DNA from: Emergomyces orientalis
Lineage: Eukaryota > Ascomycota > Eurotiomycetes > Onygenales > Ajellomycetaceae
Reading direction: 5' to 3'
Length of the DNA: 64,000 nt
Assembly: GCA_002110485.1 (NCBI GenBank)
Contig: MOWL01000074.1
Coordinates: forward strand, 124,001-188,000
Made by a program: the position numbers and the translations under genes. This document shows, one piece after another, positions 12,063 to 24,443 of this stretch; positions within the stretch are counted from its first letter, which is position 1; each line of letters starts with the position of its first letter. Below the pieces are notes generated by a model. That model was not told where the DNA came from. It did no database searches and saw nothing but the letters and a program-made list of their open reading frames with translations.

Positions 12063-13806
12063 TTATTCAACAACATATCCATCCGCAATAGTTTTGAAGT
12101 CCTTCGAGAAATTCACAGACTGCCCATCCATCTCCAAAAGTGACACTGTCTGCACATCAACATCCACAAAGGGGGTTGCTCTTTGGAACCGAACCGTCAT
12201 CGGGAAGAATTCATTTTCATCGCTGTTGGGGTCTTCGGATTCGAACTCGAAACTGCCCGAGGGATTCGAGTCGTCGACAGTACCAATGTTCCAGTCCAGG
12301 CTGTCTCCGGTCATTTCATAAATCGCATCAAAATTCGTCACGGTGGGCTCGACGGAGCCGAAGGGGATGGTCACAACAACGTCTCGCAATGGGTCCGAAC
12401 CGGTAAGCTCGTACTCAATGGTAACCGTGCTCGATTGAGCGCCCCTGTTCACCCAAACGGTAAATGTAATTGGAAGGACGTCTGGGTTGTCTGTACCGGT
12501 GACGCGCCATCGGAGGACTCCAATTGAGATATTGTGAGGGAAACTCTTCGAGGTGTCACGGAGTTGAATGGTTTTGGAATTGGTAAACAGTGCCCTGTCG
12601 ACATTAGGGTGGGTGCGGAAGACAGCTCCATGCGTAGGATTGGCTGTTAAGCCAAGCTTCACCTTCGTAAACGTATCATCCGTGATGCGTAGCTGAAGAT
12701 CACCTTTTATTTCCCATGACTTCACAGCACCATCACGGGAGAGTTTGGCGGAAACGGTCTCAGCCACAGTAACGTGGATAGGTTCGCGGTCGGCGGATAG
12801 GGAGGCGCGCGACTGCGCAACGTTATCTGAAGGAGCAGGTGCTATAGCGGGGGAAACCAATGGACTCTCTTCGGATTCAGGGCCTAGGTCGCCTCGAACT
12901 TTCTCATACATGTCGGAAGCTTTAGATTTCTTTCCGAGTTGCATTCCCTTGCCTCTAACGGCCATTGGCCTATATAAAACTACATTAGTGGTGTGGACAA
13001 AGCGGATGGGCCGTGGGGGATTCCAGTGAAACTTACCTGGCAAAAGTCTTCTTTTTCTCCGCCTCATAGGAGTCGAATGTTTCAGTAGGTGTTGGCCGAA
13101 CTGGCTGGGTATAGACTGGGTATGATGGGGCTCGTGCAGCCATGCCACGACCACTACGAGCGGCTTCTTTGCGTTGCATTTCTAATTGTTTTGCCTTGCG
13201 CTTTCGCTCCTCGCTTGCTTCAAGCTCCTTGTTCTGTGGAAGAGTTAGAATTTAAATGGCGACAACACTGTTTTACACGGGTCCTGCCACATACCCTTTC
13301 AATTATTTCCTGCACTCTCTCCTCATGACTTTCCATCTCAAGGAAAGTTCTTATTTGTGACAAAGAGAGGTTTTCCCGGTAGCCCAAGGTGACAAGCTCA
13401 TCGAAGGCGCTGAGTAGCTCGAAGGCATTCCGTAATATCTCCCGCTCATCGAGACTTTTGCAAATGCTTGTGACAACCTGGGCGAAGATGTGCAAGCTGT
13501 CTATGTCTTGGAGGATGTTGGACTGCTTGTTTGTGATAAGGACAATATATAGTTCGTCCAATGGTTGGTAGACGAATCGGACATTATCCTGCTCGACGAT
13601 TGTGTGCTGCGTGCCTGAATCTGCCAACTTTGGGAACGATGCCAATAGCGCTTCTATCCGGGAGCGGGAAATTTCACGGAACTGGCGTGAGAGCACCGCT
13701 TTGCCCCCTCGAGTACATATCGACGCCGCGAGGATGACCTAGTATGCGCGGGTTCGAAGTCAGTGGGTAGTTGCCATTTTCGCCACCTGCCAACCAAACC
13801 TACCAT
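12063..13806 (-). CDS. RET2: Coatomer (COPI) subunit delta, Ret2
   Basis: Delta subunit of the COPI coat, acting in Golgi-to-ER retrograde transport. 516 residues in four coding exons: 13806-13804, 13738-13295, 13233-13037 and 12969-12063. The first coding exon is the ATG alone: the GTAGGT donor follows it directly and the next exon begins at GTC, giving MVILAASICTRGGKAVLSRQF, the conserved longin-domain start. The longin-like domain covers about residues 1-150, followed by a charged linker (ERKRKAKQLEMQRKEAAR) and a C-terminal mu-homology domain from about residue 270 to the end. The length matches other fungal Ret2 (about 510). The 5' end lies 592 bp from the start of the divergent gene at 14,399. 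Confidence 0.95.
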
Positions 13807-14398
13807 TTTCTCAGGGTGTATAGCTCAGTGCAAACGGTCGAAGTGAAGTGAAAGCGTTCCCGCGAGTAATTGTGGGTGAGGCGCAAGGAAATGATGTCGC
13901 GGTGCGTACTGAAATAAACCGACTCCAAAGAGGATTGTTGTCTTCAAGCGACCTTTGCCTGGTATGATGGTAAAGGGCGAGCGAGTGGTCCGTGCACCAA
14001 AGCGGCTCTTCTGTTGCTTTGCTTACAAAAAAAGGGAAGACAAAGGCAACACCAACTGAGGTCAAACTTCTCTTCAGCTACATAAAGCACCCAACAAGAA
14101 CCTCACGTTGGGCTTCACAAGTCGATCTTATCTTTCCTAGTTTGTTGTTCTTATTATCGGCTACTGGCATATTTAAACGAATCGGCTTTTCGTTTCTTTG
14201 GGCTGCTCCCCTCAAGCCCCCTCTCTTCTCCCAGTCCCTCTTCGGTGCTCCAGCTCCAACCCAACAAATGACTGCCAGCAAGCCTTCCGACCTACGTATT
14301 TTCTGTGACCTCAGACAAGTGAAAGAATAATCCTAGCTGTCATTATGTCCAACCTGTGACCTAACAAGAAGCAAGAAACAATAACCCTACGGCAAACC
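13807..14398. promoter_or_regulatory. Divergent promoter between RET2 and the acidic-protein gene
   Basis: A 592-bp spacer between two divergent start codons, so it must carry both 5' UTRs and both promoters. No specific factor site is claimed. Confidence 0.6.
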
Positions 14399-17269
14399 AT
14401 GGAGCCCGCTGTTTTCGACGACAGCATGGAGGTTGCTTCAGATGCGGGTCATAGGCAACCCGGGAATATCGATGATATCGAAATCGACCTTGACCTTGCT
14501 CAGGAACGCGTTCCTGAACATGATGATGATGTACTTGTGGATGATGCTTCTGCCACTGCTTCAGACCATCCCACTGGTGAAGCTCACGTCACCTACGATG
14601 CAGATATGGCTGATGGTGAATATATGGACGGTGATATATTGGATTCCGGATACGACCAATACCACCAGGATTACTACCAGCTCGATGACGATTCTGCTTA
14701 TAATAACCCAGTTGATTATGAGGCAGAGATGGAGGAAGACTATGAAGAAGACATCGATGCCCCAATACCTGAGAGCGGGTTCGAAGATACAAACTCAAAT
14801 GAAGTGGAGGGAGAGAGGAAAGCGGAAATAGGAAAAGGAGGAACAGAAAGGGAAGAATTGAAGGTTGCTGACGACGCCAAACGCCCTGCCACAGAAACTC
14901 TTTCGAAATCAGACCACACCGAAACCGAAATTTCCCGGGCAATACCGGTGGCCGTGGAGGACCGTGGCGTCCAGGAAGATGCCAAGATTTTTCAGCCAAA
15001 TGATATACATATAGAATTTACCGTAAAGGAAGGCAACGAAATTTCGCAGGCTGTGGAGAGCGCAGAGACTGCACGTCTAAGGGAAAGCCATGAAAAGTAT
15101 GATGAAGAGATTGAACCTGGTTTGGAAGAAGATGGGAAATGGCACGATCAAGTAGAACCTGAACTTCAAGAGCCTGAAACTGAAGAACAGTATCACCCGC
15201 CGTTGGACCAGGAAAAACAATCAGATACTACTGAGACCTATCACCTTGTTGAAGCTGAAGAATACGAGGTACAAAGCGAAGCGCAGGAGATTGAAAAAAG
15301 CGGAACTCTACATCCAGTAAAAGTTCTATACCAGGATAGCGAAATATCATTGTTTCCGCCTGGGGAAGATGACCCAACAGAAACTTTTTTTCTACAGGAT
15401 GAGGTACTAGCACATGCTCCCATCAGAGAGCTCGTGGGAGCGTGCCGACAAGTGCTAGGCGAGCATATTAGCGATGACGAAGAGCTAATGCTGGACATTG
15501 AAAGTCTTGGGTTGCACTTGCCTGAAGTAAGTATCATTTCTGTTCTTTTTTTAATTACCAGAATTTCCTAACACAGATCATTAGTACTCTGCTGGCAGAC
15601 CCACCGTATCGTTGGTGCAAATTATTCAAGTTTACCTCGACTTATGCAACAACGATGGCATCAACGAGCCCGAACCTCTTTACCTAACACTTTCTTCAAG
15701 GTCCACTTTCACATCAGACTTCGCTCGCCTCGTAGCAGCTGCCCATGAGGGTAAAGGCTTATCCTATCTATCATGGGAAGATTATGATATCGACAAGGCG
15801 GAAGAAGACGTGGAACGTGGAGAGGAGGATGGAGAAGAGCATGTAGAGGAGCGTGAACCATCCCAATTAAGGGTCGGAGACACAAGCTCTCCAGCTGAGT
15901 CATACCCTAACCATATAGAACCAGCTGATGAGGACCAAATTACCTCTGGCAGCGCGACCAAGAGCCCACCGCCTCCCTCGACAGGCCGAAACTCATCGAT
16001 CAAATCCCTGAAGCAGGACTTACCAGCACAGGAGGAACCAGAGTTCCGTGCCCCTGCCGATGAAAATGATCAAATAGCTCATGGCGACCTTCGAATCGAA
16101 GATGTGAACCATGCTAATACCGAGTCGCCGCAGAATGCTGAGGAGTACAGCAATAGCCAGCATGATCAAGGTGAGGATGAAAGAAGGGAAGATGTAGAAA
16201 TATACGAAGGTACGCATGTTACTTATTCTACATTTAATTTCAGCGCTTGCTAACAAAAACGATAGAGGACAATTTAGGAAGCGAACATGGCGGCGACATC
16301 ACCGTTAAACCTCAGGACGATGCGGGTTATCAGAGCCCAACCCCACCACAACCTATGAAAATCCCAACTGTAGACCTTTCAAGAGATGAATCAACTGATC
16401 AACAGTCGGAAGACTACGTTCAAGGATATGAGTTCAGCAACGCTCCAACACAATTAGAGGCTGGAGTAGAAGACGAAATTGAGGAAGGATACCAGGAGGG
16501 CGGTACTGATTTGGAACCTCAAGAAGATCACACGGAAAGCCATACCGTCTCTCTGGACAATGAAAATGGGTCTGATAATCATGCTCAATCAACAACCAAT
16601 AAAGATGTGCACATTGAAATCGATTTAGGGACCGATGATGCGATACCGCGAGAGGAACCCATTGCCGACGATGATGATGACGACGACCAAGACCTGGATG
16701 AAGGTGAAATTTTCGAACCCAATGAAGCTCTACTACGGACGGAGAACAGAGCAAATGCCGTCCCTTTGAACAACGGAGCACAACCTGCCCCTGGATTGCT
16801 GATTAAATCTCCAGCTGGAAATGCTCCAAAAACTCCAGAACTAACCCATGACTTCTTCGAGATTGATGAAGATCTTTTTAAGAGTCCGATGGCGGAAACC
16901 CATGAGGTGGTAGCTGCTATCGGCTCTCCAACTGGCTCTCTGGATGAAACCGATCAAGAACCTCTCTCTCACCCCAGTGGAGCTGAACGATACCCAGCAG
17001 CAAAGCCCACTTCGGAACTGGGTGAAATAGAACCCGCTGGCGTACCAATTGTTGGAGGCTTCGATGAGTCTCTCGCCACAAATACTTCAGACAAAGCAGT
17101 TCGTGATACGGAAGAGTTGCTTGCACCACCCAGCCCTAAGTCTACCAAGCGCTCTTTCATAGACTCTGGTATTAATGATGTCGAGGGTTCCACGCCAGAC
17201 ATCAAGCGACACCGGTCAGAGCAGCATTTCCCGTCGTTCGACGCGGCAATACCCGATCATCCAGCTTAG
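14399..17269 (+). CDS. Conserved acidic protein of unknown function
   Basis: 918 residues in three exons: 14399-15526, 15585-16209 and 16266-17269 (introns 58 and 56 bp). I do not recognise a named family, though similar proteins occur across Eurotiomycetes. Most of it is very rich in Asp/Glu and predicted disordered. The N-terminus has a DDIEIDLDL motif and a Tyr/Asp patch (about residues 75-115). The one compact, better-conserved block spans the first intron, about residues 315-450: LFPPGEDDPTETFFLQDE, then ELVGACRQVLGEHISDDEEL, then VQIIQVYLDLCNNDGINEP. A basic patch near the C-terminus (KRSFIDS and DIKRHRSE) could be a nuclear signal. A second DDDDDDQDLDEGEIFEP block sits near residue 720. 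A nuclear scaffold role is only a guess. Confidence 0.85.
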
Positions 17270-18790
17270 TCGACATATATTCGTCATATATGCCACCATT
17301 TCTGACGGACATCTGTGAACAACACTAACCTTCAACAGTGACCCCTAGGTCCCGTTTCGTGCTAACACAATCAGGTCTGATTAACTAGCCTCCCGTCGAT
17401 TGGCATACGACTTGCAAGGTAAAAGACGCACTAACATTTAGTTCCACGCCCATATCTCATATTCTTCCCCTCCCCTTACTCCTGAACTGTTGAAACCATC
17501 TCTCGAATACCCTTTTACTCCAGACAAATTTGCCTCTGTTCGCTTTCTCTACTGCCACGGGGGTCTATTTTATCCTCTATACCCATTACCGCTTTAGGCT
17601 TTTCCAACGCATTGGTGACGTTTCCGTCCCTGGGCTGAATTTTTTGTCACTGGTTACAGAAGGTCATTAGACCTCGCTACGTGAATCGTGTTGGACGATT
17701 TTGTTCTCTGGGTGGATACTGTTCAATGCAAACCCCAGAACAGGATTCCATCCACTGGAGCCAATGGAAGAATCACACAGCCGTGGCGCTTCCGCGGTAG
17801 GTGATGGAAATATCGATCATGGTTACCTCTTCTCTTTCTTTTTCGCCACGCTGGTATCAGGGTGTGAATAGAAAACATCCCGGCGTTGTAGCGACTATTG
17901 GAGAGTTATTATGATGATACTTGATATTGTGTGGCGGTTTTTCTCAGAAAGATACATATATGCCTCTTCGAAACTCATTCCGATTTTGCCGGCTTGGGTT
18001 CAGATTGGTGGTGCTCTTGGGGGGATGGCCCAACCTTTTGGTATTACTTGACTTGGCAGTCTTCGACTATTACGCGTAACTATTCCTTTTCTTCCTCATC
18101 TTGACCCCTTTCCACGAAATTCTATCGGACTCTCCGACCTTCTTTCCCTTCTATCACGCACCCTTCTATTCTTGAAAAATCTCTTCTGTTGTCCCCGCCC
18201 TAAATTTAGTCCTTTTTGCCTTGTATTAGCATTTGAGCCAGGCCACTAATCATGTTGAATGTCTGAGCGATATTCACTGGTTTCTTTTTCGTTTTTGTTT
18301 TGTTGTTATTCACTCTATCTCGTATACCGTAGTAGCCTGTTTTTTTCTTCTTCTTCTTCTCTTCTGCGCGTCTTATTCTATATTCTCCCTGTTCCGATAT
18401 TCACTAGTGAAAGGATGGATGGATTTGTGTACTTTTAAACGCTTCTAGCTTACCTCTTTGCATATTTGCGCTCTCTAAATATAGGTAGTTTATTTACTGG
18501 ATGCCCTTTCCTGATAGTCTTTGTTATGAATCACAGGCCAAAATTTCGATATATTTTACGTGAGGTAAAATCCCGAATCGAGCTTACATCTCCTCGAGCG
18601 GAGGATCCCACCGGATGCAGAAATACTATCACCCACACAAATAACCAACGCATTCTAGGAGAAATAGAAAGACATAACCGACATCTATAATCAAATCCAT
18701 GTCTGCAAACTTGCACAAGAAAACCCCCTCGCGGACGCAACCATAGCTTCACCACCACACACCCCATAGAAGTCCTTCCTTCCCCGATTT
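17270..18790. other. Intergenic, pyrimidine-rich
   Basis: About 1.5 kb between two convergent genes, so it holds two 3' UTRs and terminators. The middle is rich in T and C on the plus strand. No protein-like frame was found. Confidence 0.5.
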
Positions 18791-20588
18791 TCATAAATTC
18801 CACACTCTCCTCCTAGCCGTGAATACCGCCCTCGCCAACTCCGCATTCCCCACACACGTGCACGTCTCCGCAAGCGCACCATTTGCGCGCCCATCATTCG
18901 AGTAAATGATAGAATCCACCTTCCCAGCTCCGATGCTGACCATAACTGCATCACGGAACTTATGATTCCGCCATGAACCCACGCTCGCGTGCCTCGTTGT
19001 AGTCGAAGAAGACGAGTTGCTGTTATTACTGTTATTGTTATAATGCGTAGGGCAGATGCCGACGGCGCTGTGGCTGTTTGTCGTGAAGTTGGCGAGGCAG
19101 TCGAGGGCTGGGAGGAGGCGGCGGCGCAACCCGCATCCAATATGGTTGGCGTCGATTTGGTATTCGGGGCATTGTCGGAGGGAGGCGAGGAGGGTTGGTA
19201 TGTTTGTTGGTGGTGATGGTGGTTGGGTGAAGTTGGTGTTGTTAGGGAATTGTGGGCTGATGTGTTCTTCGTTATCGCCCTCGGAATCAGAATCATGGGT
19301 TTCGGGTGATAAGGTAGATTCGAGGTGTAGGGTTTTAGTTCGTGTGGTGAAAAAGCGGATGATTTCTCCGAGGTGGAAGGAGTCGCAGGCGCGGGAGTTT
19401 TCGTACATTCGACGGCATTGAAGCTTAGTTAGGTGCTGCGGTGGTGGTGGCGGAAGCCCAGACGTGGCGCCCGATATTTGTGAAGAGTGTGAGAATTTTT
19501 GGGGAAGGGCGCCATAGGCGCGGAGAAAATGGGATTGCATATCCGTGATTGTATCGAGAATTGATTGGTGGCGGAAGCGGAGTTCCTCTGGAATTTTGGT
19601 GTTTGGATACATGTGAGTGCGGTCAAAAATTTTAATGCAAAAATCCAGTGGAGGAATACAGGGAAGGGGTTCGTTATCGATGTAAAGGGTCGAAAAGTAA
19701 AACGAGCATACCTTCTATTCCATGCGGAAGATGCCACCATAGAGGTCTATCAATACCGACCCACCCATCTCTATAACCATATATCCACTCTTTGGAACCG
19801 TCAATGATTAACCTATGCGTGAAAGCCACAATTCCGTCATTGTATCCAAGAAACAAGGCAAAATATATTGCTTGGCGCGTGCGCTCTTCATCTTCGATTC
19901 GCGAAGTCTGGAGACGACGCAGTGTCTTGGACATCAGTGTCTGGCCCACAGATTTGGATACGCCGCTTAGCGGCACATTCAGGGTTTGACTGAGCGCCTG
20001 CTGGCTACCAAACCTGTCAGATAAAACGATCAAATTTGCCATGAATGAAATCGGTTTCTTCGCGAGGTGATCGAGAATTTCTTGAATATAATGGACATTG
20101 TGCGTTTGTGCCCTGCCAAAATGTAACACTTTCAAAAACGTCTCGATCAGATCAGCCTTATCAAATACTCCAGTAAGTGGTGGTAACTCGACACTGATCA
20201 TGGGCAATTCTGCTAATGTAGCCGCATCGCTCATAGACACTTCACCGGCTCCATATTTGGAGTCTAATTGAGCTGTCTTTTCAAAAAGCTCTCTGCCTTC
20301 CCGAAACTTGCCAGGGTCTAAAATCACTCTGAAATACGGGCTTGATTCTTTCAAAGCGGTGCTTGAGACTCCCATTAGATACTTCGTAGGCGCAAGCTTT
20401 CGCGAACGAAGCGATGGTGACGTGGAGAATTCCAAGACTACATCAACACCACAGCATACGACTCTTGTCTTCTTAATATTCAAGCGTCCCTCTTCTGCTT
20501 GTTGGCGCGTTGCTGCGCCCATTTCTCCTCCGCCCATCAAGCTATTGGGATCTACAACCCCAGGCAGCGGAGGGAAGCTGTCCTCCAT
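18791..20588 (-). CDS. BTB/POZ-like domain protein
   Basis: 557 residues in two exons, 20588-19712 and 19587-18791 (124-bp intron; GTATGC donor, CAG acceptor). The N-terminal half looks like a divergent BTB fold: VVLEFSTSPSLRSRKLAP, then LMGVSSTALKESSPYFRVIL, where the ESSPYFRVIL stretch parallels the S-xx-F-xx-hh helix of BTB domains. A helical segment (KADLIETFLKVLHFGRAQTH) and a conserved block (FALFLGYNDG, EWIYGYRDGW, RPLWWHLPHGIE) follow, then a Cys-containing block with CRRMYENSRACDSFHLGE. A run of Asn/Ser (about residues 485-500) is low complexity. Such proteins are common in fungi as functionally uncharacterised BTB proteins; a substrate-adaptor role for a Cul3 ligase is possible but untested. 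Confidence 0.8.
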
Positions 20589-21712
20589 TGTAACAAGGGT
20601 GCCCCTGGATTCATGTCACCAGAGCTCAATAGGAAAACTGAGTAACCAATTCACATTTAAGGCATGAGTGAACCAGAGTAGAGCTCTTGATGTCAGGGTT
20701 CAGCTCCTCGGAGAGGAACGATGTTGTAAATGGGCATGCGCCCCGGCTTATCACCGCTTTTATTGCGGAATAAGATGCGCTGCGTAAAGGGAATTTAGAA
20801 GCTTCGCAGAATAGAATATGAAGACGCCGGTAATAACGCGGGTCAGTTAATAAAAGCCCTCGAATGGCTAATTGGATCAGGTATTGTGTCTTGCTGGGGG
20901 ATGGGCCTCAAGGAACAAATTGGACGTGGAGACATATATGCGCATCGTGATAAGGTCACGTGGTTCAATGAGGCAAGGTGGAGAGAAAATTCATGTATTT
21001 GAGTTCCTCCACGTTGTATCCCAGTTAAAGATTGAATATATCCAGGACAACAGACAGATAACAGATATAAAAGGTAGAAATAAATAATGTCAATAATAGC
21101 TGAATAATACCCCTACCTCAATGGCTTATCTACTTTTCTTAAAACATTAAATAACTAAAATAAAAAATAAATGAAACCCAAAACCCCTTGCGAGCTCTAA
21201 AATAAAATGAAAAAAACAGGAAAAAATGCCATCTGCTTTTCGTTTGTTTTCATGTGCCATTCATATTCGCATCTCTCGTGAAAGCTCAAGTGAAATAATA
21301 TAAAGTTATCGAAGAACAAATTGAATTGGTCAATTATTAGAAAGGGTATAAGGGGGGGGGAGGATGCAGGCCATTGAAGCGAGGATTGAGCCGCGGCACA
21401 TAGAAAACCAAGCCAAAGAAAAAAGCGAGGGATGGAATGCCAGGTAGGAAGTTTGGATGGTATTTATATCCCACAGCAGGAAGGCAAAAAGGTACTTAGG
21501 GCCTTGTACAGTGTGTGCGGTTCTAAACGTAGGGAAGGCCAGATCGGTTCTGAAGTTATGGATGAAATTAAGCGAGGGTTAGAAAGGGGTATAGTGGATG
21601 TAACAATTAACAGCTTGAAATGGTAAACGGGCTGTCAAAAAGAAGTAGAAAGGATATTTGGTGCACACAATCCATGGGCAAAAGGATAAGACTCGGGGGA
21701 AAAAAAAATTCG
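20589..21712. other. Intergenic: BTB gene upstream / OMPDC-like downstream
   Basis: About 1.1 kb. Contains the promoter of the BTB gene and the 3' UTR of the OMPDC-like gene, with an A-rich stretch near 21,140-21,230. No gene seen. Confidence 0.5.
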
Positions 21713-23149
21713 TCAAGCATTCATCGAAATAATTGGGATGCATAGAAGCTCAAGGTTCTCTTCCTTGGAATCTTGCAGACGGTTCGCGCTGGCCTTTGCG
21801 TTCCTGATGGAAATCGCCCGGCCGATAAGTTGGTGCAGGGTGTTGATTTGCCGGTGTTGTACTTCAGAAGTGGATGCTTGGCGTGAAGATAGAGGAAAGT
21901 TGGAATGCCGCTCTGATGGCTCTCCTGCGGCTTCGTCGTTGACATTAAAGAACACCTGGACACTGTCCGCATGGGCTTCTGTAACTTCGTCCATTGCCGG
22001 GGGGGTTATGCTCTCTGCTCCGGGAAACAAGATGTGGTCGCTTTCTAGGGGAGCAAAAAGTACGTATGAGGGTGCTTCAGCGCCGTTTCCGTCAGTGCCG
22101 TCCTCGTCTTCGCTATCCGGGTCATGGGGGTTGGATTGGGAGCCGATAATGGTAGAGGTCTGGGACACTTCGATCCATGACTCGTTACTGACGAACCCGA
22201 CGACGAAGTCGCTATGGGCTTCTGCGGCTGCTATACTAGCTTGTCTATATTCGTGGCAGAACGCCGGGTCGTCTGTTGCTGGAAGGCACAGCACCAGGCC
22301 GCGGGAATGGAGTGGTGGAGGAGGATATGGTCGCAGTGGAGGAGAAGTATTTCCGCCGTTTGGATGTTCCTCATCATCTGAACAGGGGCTCCCCCCTCCA
22401 ATAGATGGCAGAGAAGTGGAAAGTTCTGTATGCTGGGTAATCGTTCGAGTGAGGGATATTACCGACCCTTTCCGTGGGGAAGGGAACATGGTGCTAAGGT
22501 TATCTCCGAGTCTGTCGCCATCGTCAAGACCTTCATTGTCTTCATCATCAACACCATCGCAGCAGATGTCTTCGTCGTCTGATGCGTCCCTTTGCTCGTT
22601 CCCACCACTAATTTCGGTACGGACGGACTTTTTCAGAACAGCGACCGCTTCTCTCGCAGCCCTTCGCAGCGTTGGGACGAGACGATCACCGCCCTTCCCT
22701 CGTTCCTCCGGCCCGATAACCCAAGTGCTAACCATGCCCGCCCAAGCTGCCACGCTGACAACACCCTTTGTATACCGCTTTCGTGCCAAGTCAATATCCC
22801 TATTTATCTCTTCACTAGACACACCCTGATGTTTCCCCGAGCGCTTCTGCACATTTAACACTCGACCCCCTTCCCAAATTAAAAATCCATATTTCTTGGC
22901 CACGCACGAGAGTCTCCGTGCGGCGTCCTGTGACCAGTCGTCGATGATATCAGCGTGCACCTGTAACACCGCGATAAACGGACCCACTGCACGCGCCAGG
23001 CGTAAAAGCGCAGCCATCGTGCTTATATTGGGAGAAGCGGAAACGCATATCAGGTGTCCATACGGAAGAGTAGTTTTGCATCGTCTAAGAAGGCGGAGGT
23101 ATGATGTGATTGAGTTGCTGGCAGAAGCATCCTGGGCTTGAGGGTCCAT
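21713..23149 (-). CDS. OMP decarboxylase-like pseudoenzyme
   Basis: 478-residue, intronless frame with clear but degenerate similarity to orotidine-5'-phosphate decarboxylase (Ura3/PyrG). Matching blocks in order: LARAVGPFIAVLQVHADII (the LKTHVDI strand), KKYGFLIWEGGRVLNV (the FEDRKFADIG loop), RYTKGVVSVAAWAGMVS, RGLVLCLPATDDPA, SDFVVGFVSNES, and LIGRAISIRNAKASANRLQ, which matches the phosphate-binding VGRG helix. In yeast numbering the catalytic residues are replaced: D37 by Ser39, K59 by Gln63, D91 by Gly94, K93 by Arg96, D96 by Asn99. The phosphate-loop Gly-Arg survives. Two acidic inserts lengthen it well beyond the usual 265-280 residues. It cannot be an OMP decarboxylase; a ligand-binding or scaffold role is inference. 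The frame is open over its full length, so it is not an obvious pseudogene. Confidence 0.85.
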   Translation of the reverse strand: MDPQAQDASASNSITSYLRLLRRCKTTLPYGHLICVSASPNISTMAALLRLARAVGPFIAVLQVHADIIDDWSQDAARRLSCVAKKYGFLIWEGGRVLNVQKRSGKHQGVSSEEINRDIDLARKRYTKGVVSVAAWAGMVSTWVIGPEERGKGGDRLVPTLRRAAREAVAVLKKSVRTEISGGNEQRDASDDEDICCDGVDDEDNEGLDDGDRLGDNLSTMFPSPRKGSVISLTRTITQHTELSTSLPSIGGGSPCSDDEEHPNGGNTSPPLRPYPPPPLHSRGLVLCLPATDDPAFCHEYRQASIAAAEAHSDFVVGFVSNESWIEVSQTSTIIGSQSNPHDPDSEDEDGTDGNGAEAPSYVLFAPLESDHILFPGAESITPPAMDEVTEAHADSVQVFFNVNDEAAGEPSERHSNFPLSSRQASTSEVQHRQINTLHQLIGRAISIRNAKASANRLQDSKEENLELLCIPIISMNA

Positions 23150-24410
23150 GTTGGGTATGGGATTGGGGAAGGGGGATGCCGTTTGGCAGGGTTGTGGTCA
23201 GGGCTTTGGCGAGTCTGGTCACGAATTCAAAGCTTGGGGATATAAGTAGATTGAAAAGGAAGATGGGGGAGGATTCTGGCGTTGCTTTTAGGGCATTCAA
23301 ATCAGCGGGCCGTCTCCTTTTGTTTGGGTGATCAGAGTGAGAGTATTTGGAAAGGTATTCCAAAAGTCAAAAGATTAAAGGTATGACCTGTCTGCGATCG
23401 ACGAAAGGCCCCCAACTGTTTGATTCCTTGGGAGTCTGGCCAGCGAAATAGTGGGTATTTAACAAGTCGCAGCGGGGCGTCTAACTTCCAGCGGTCTTCC
23501 CTTGGTTGTCTTGGGGGATTATCGCAGCTTTTGCCCCCTTCGAGTTGCGACCACCTTCGGTCGATTGTCTCCTTGCTTTGTCTGGGGGCTTTTCGTTCGC
23601 AGGTCTCTCAGAAGGATGAAAAACAAAAACAAAATACAGAACTTAATCAAGGAAACAAGCAAAAGTGAGATGGGAGTCGAATAAAATAGAATAAATGAAA
23701 AATAAGTTGACAAACCACAAGCGAACAAAATTTAAAACCAGAGCGAGGGCAGGTTGGCCTTCAGGCTAAAAGGGCCAGCCATTGCGGGCTCGCTGGCAGG
23801 GAATTATTGAGCCCAAATGACCCCCCGGTCGGTCAGCCCTCCTGGTCCCTTGAATCCTCGTTCCAGGGCCAACCATGAAAGTCATAGACGCGGTGGCACA
23901 GCTAGTGTGGGAACTTGCAGCTCATCACATCCTGACTGCGGAGGGAAGTTATTCCTGGCTGCATAGAAACAAACACTTCGCCAACGACAGGATGCTGCAG
24001 CGAGGCGGACGTGGCGCTCTCAACCTTTCAACCTGGCCCCCCTTTGCCGCTTGATAGGAATGTTTTGCTAATGACTGCAGTGATTCCAAAGCCGCCAAAT
24101 TATGCATCGATCTTCGCATAACTCTATCTGCCGTGATACTCGGCTAATTGGTCCCAGGATTCGAGTTAGGCTGCGCGATGTCTCTCTAGCCCTTCACTAG
24201 AGTGATTTATCGATAAGCTGGATACTTGGTTGGCAGAATTCGGCCGGTATGATTATTGACTGCCAGGCCGCTCGGTGGGCCCCCCACACGGGAAGCAAGA
24301 CCCGTTAGAGCTGGCACGGTCATTATTCGACGCTGAGATGCAGAAGAAACTGGAGATCTCAAGCCACGCCAAGCGGATTAACAACAGGATAGTTTACGAA
24401 GGGGCCAAAC

Positions 24411-24443
24411 TTATTATTATCATTATGATTATTATTATTATTC
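24411..24443. repeat. Imperfect ATT trinucleotide repeat
   Basis: About ten ATT units with two interruptions (ATC, ATG) in non-coding DNA. Confidence 0.8.

Noticed and set aside
13744..13760. GGTTCGAAGTC, a possible tRNA B box
   Set aside because: Lies inside RET2 intron 1; no A box, no acceptor stem or cloverleaf can be built.
14433..14831. Overlapping frame in the acidic gene, and many similar frames antisense to RSD1, DOC1 and PTC6
   Set aside because: Shadows of low-complexity coding sequence; the real frames have conserved domains and consistent splicing.
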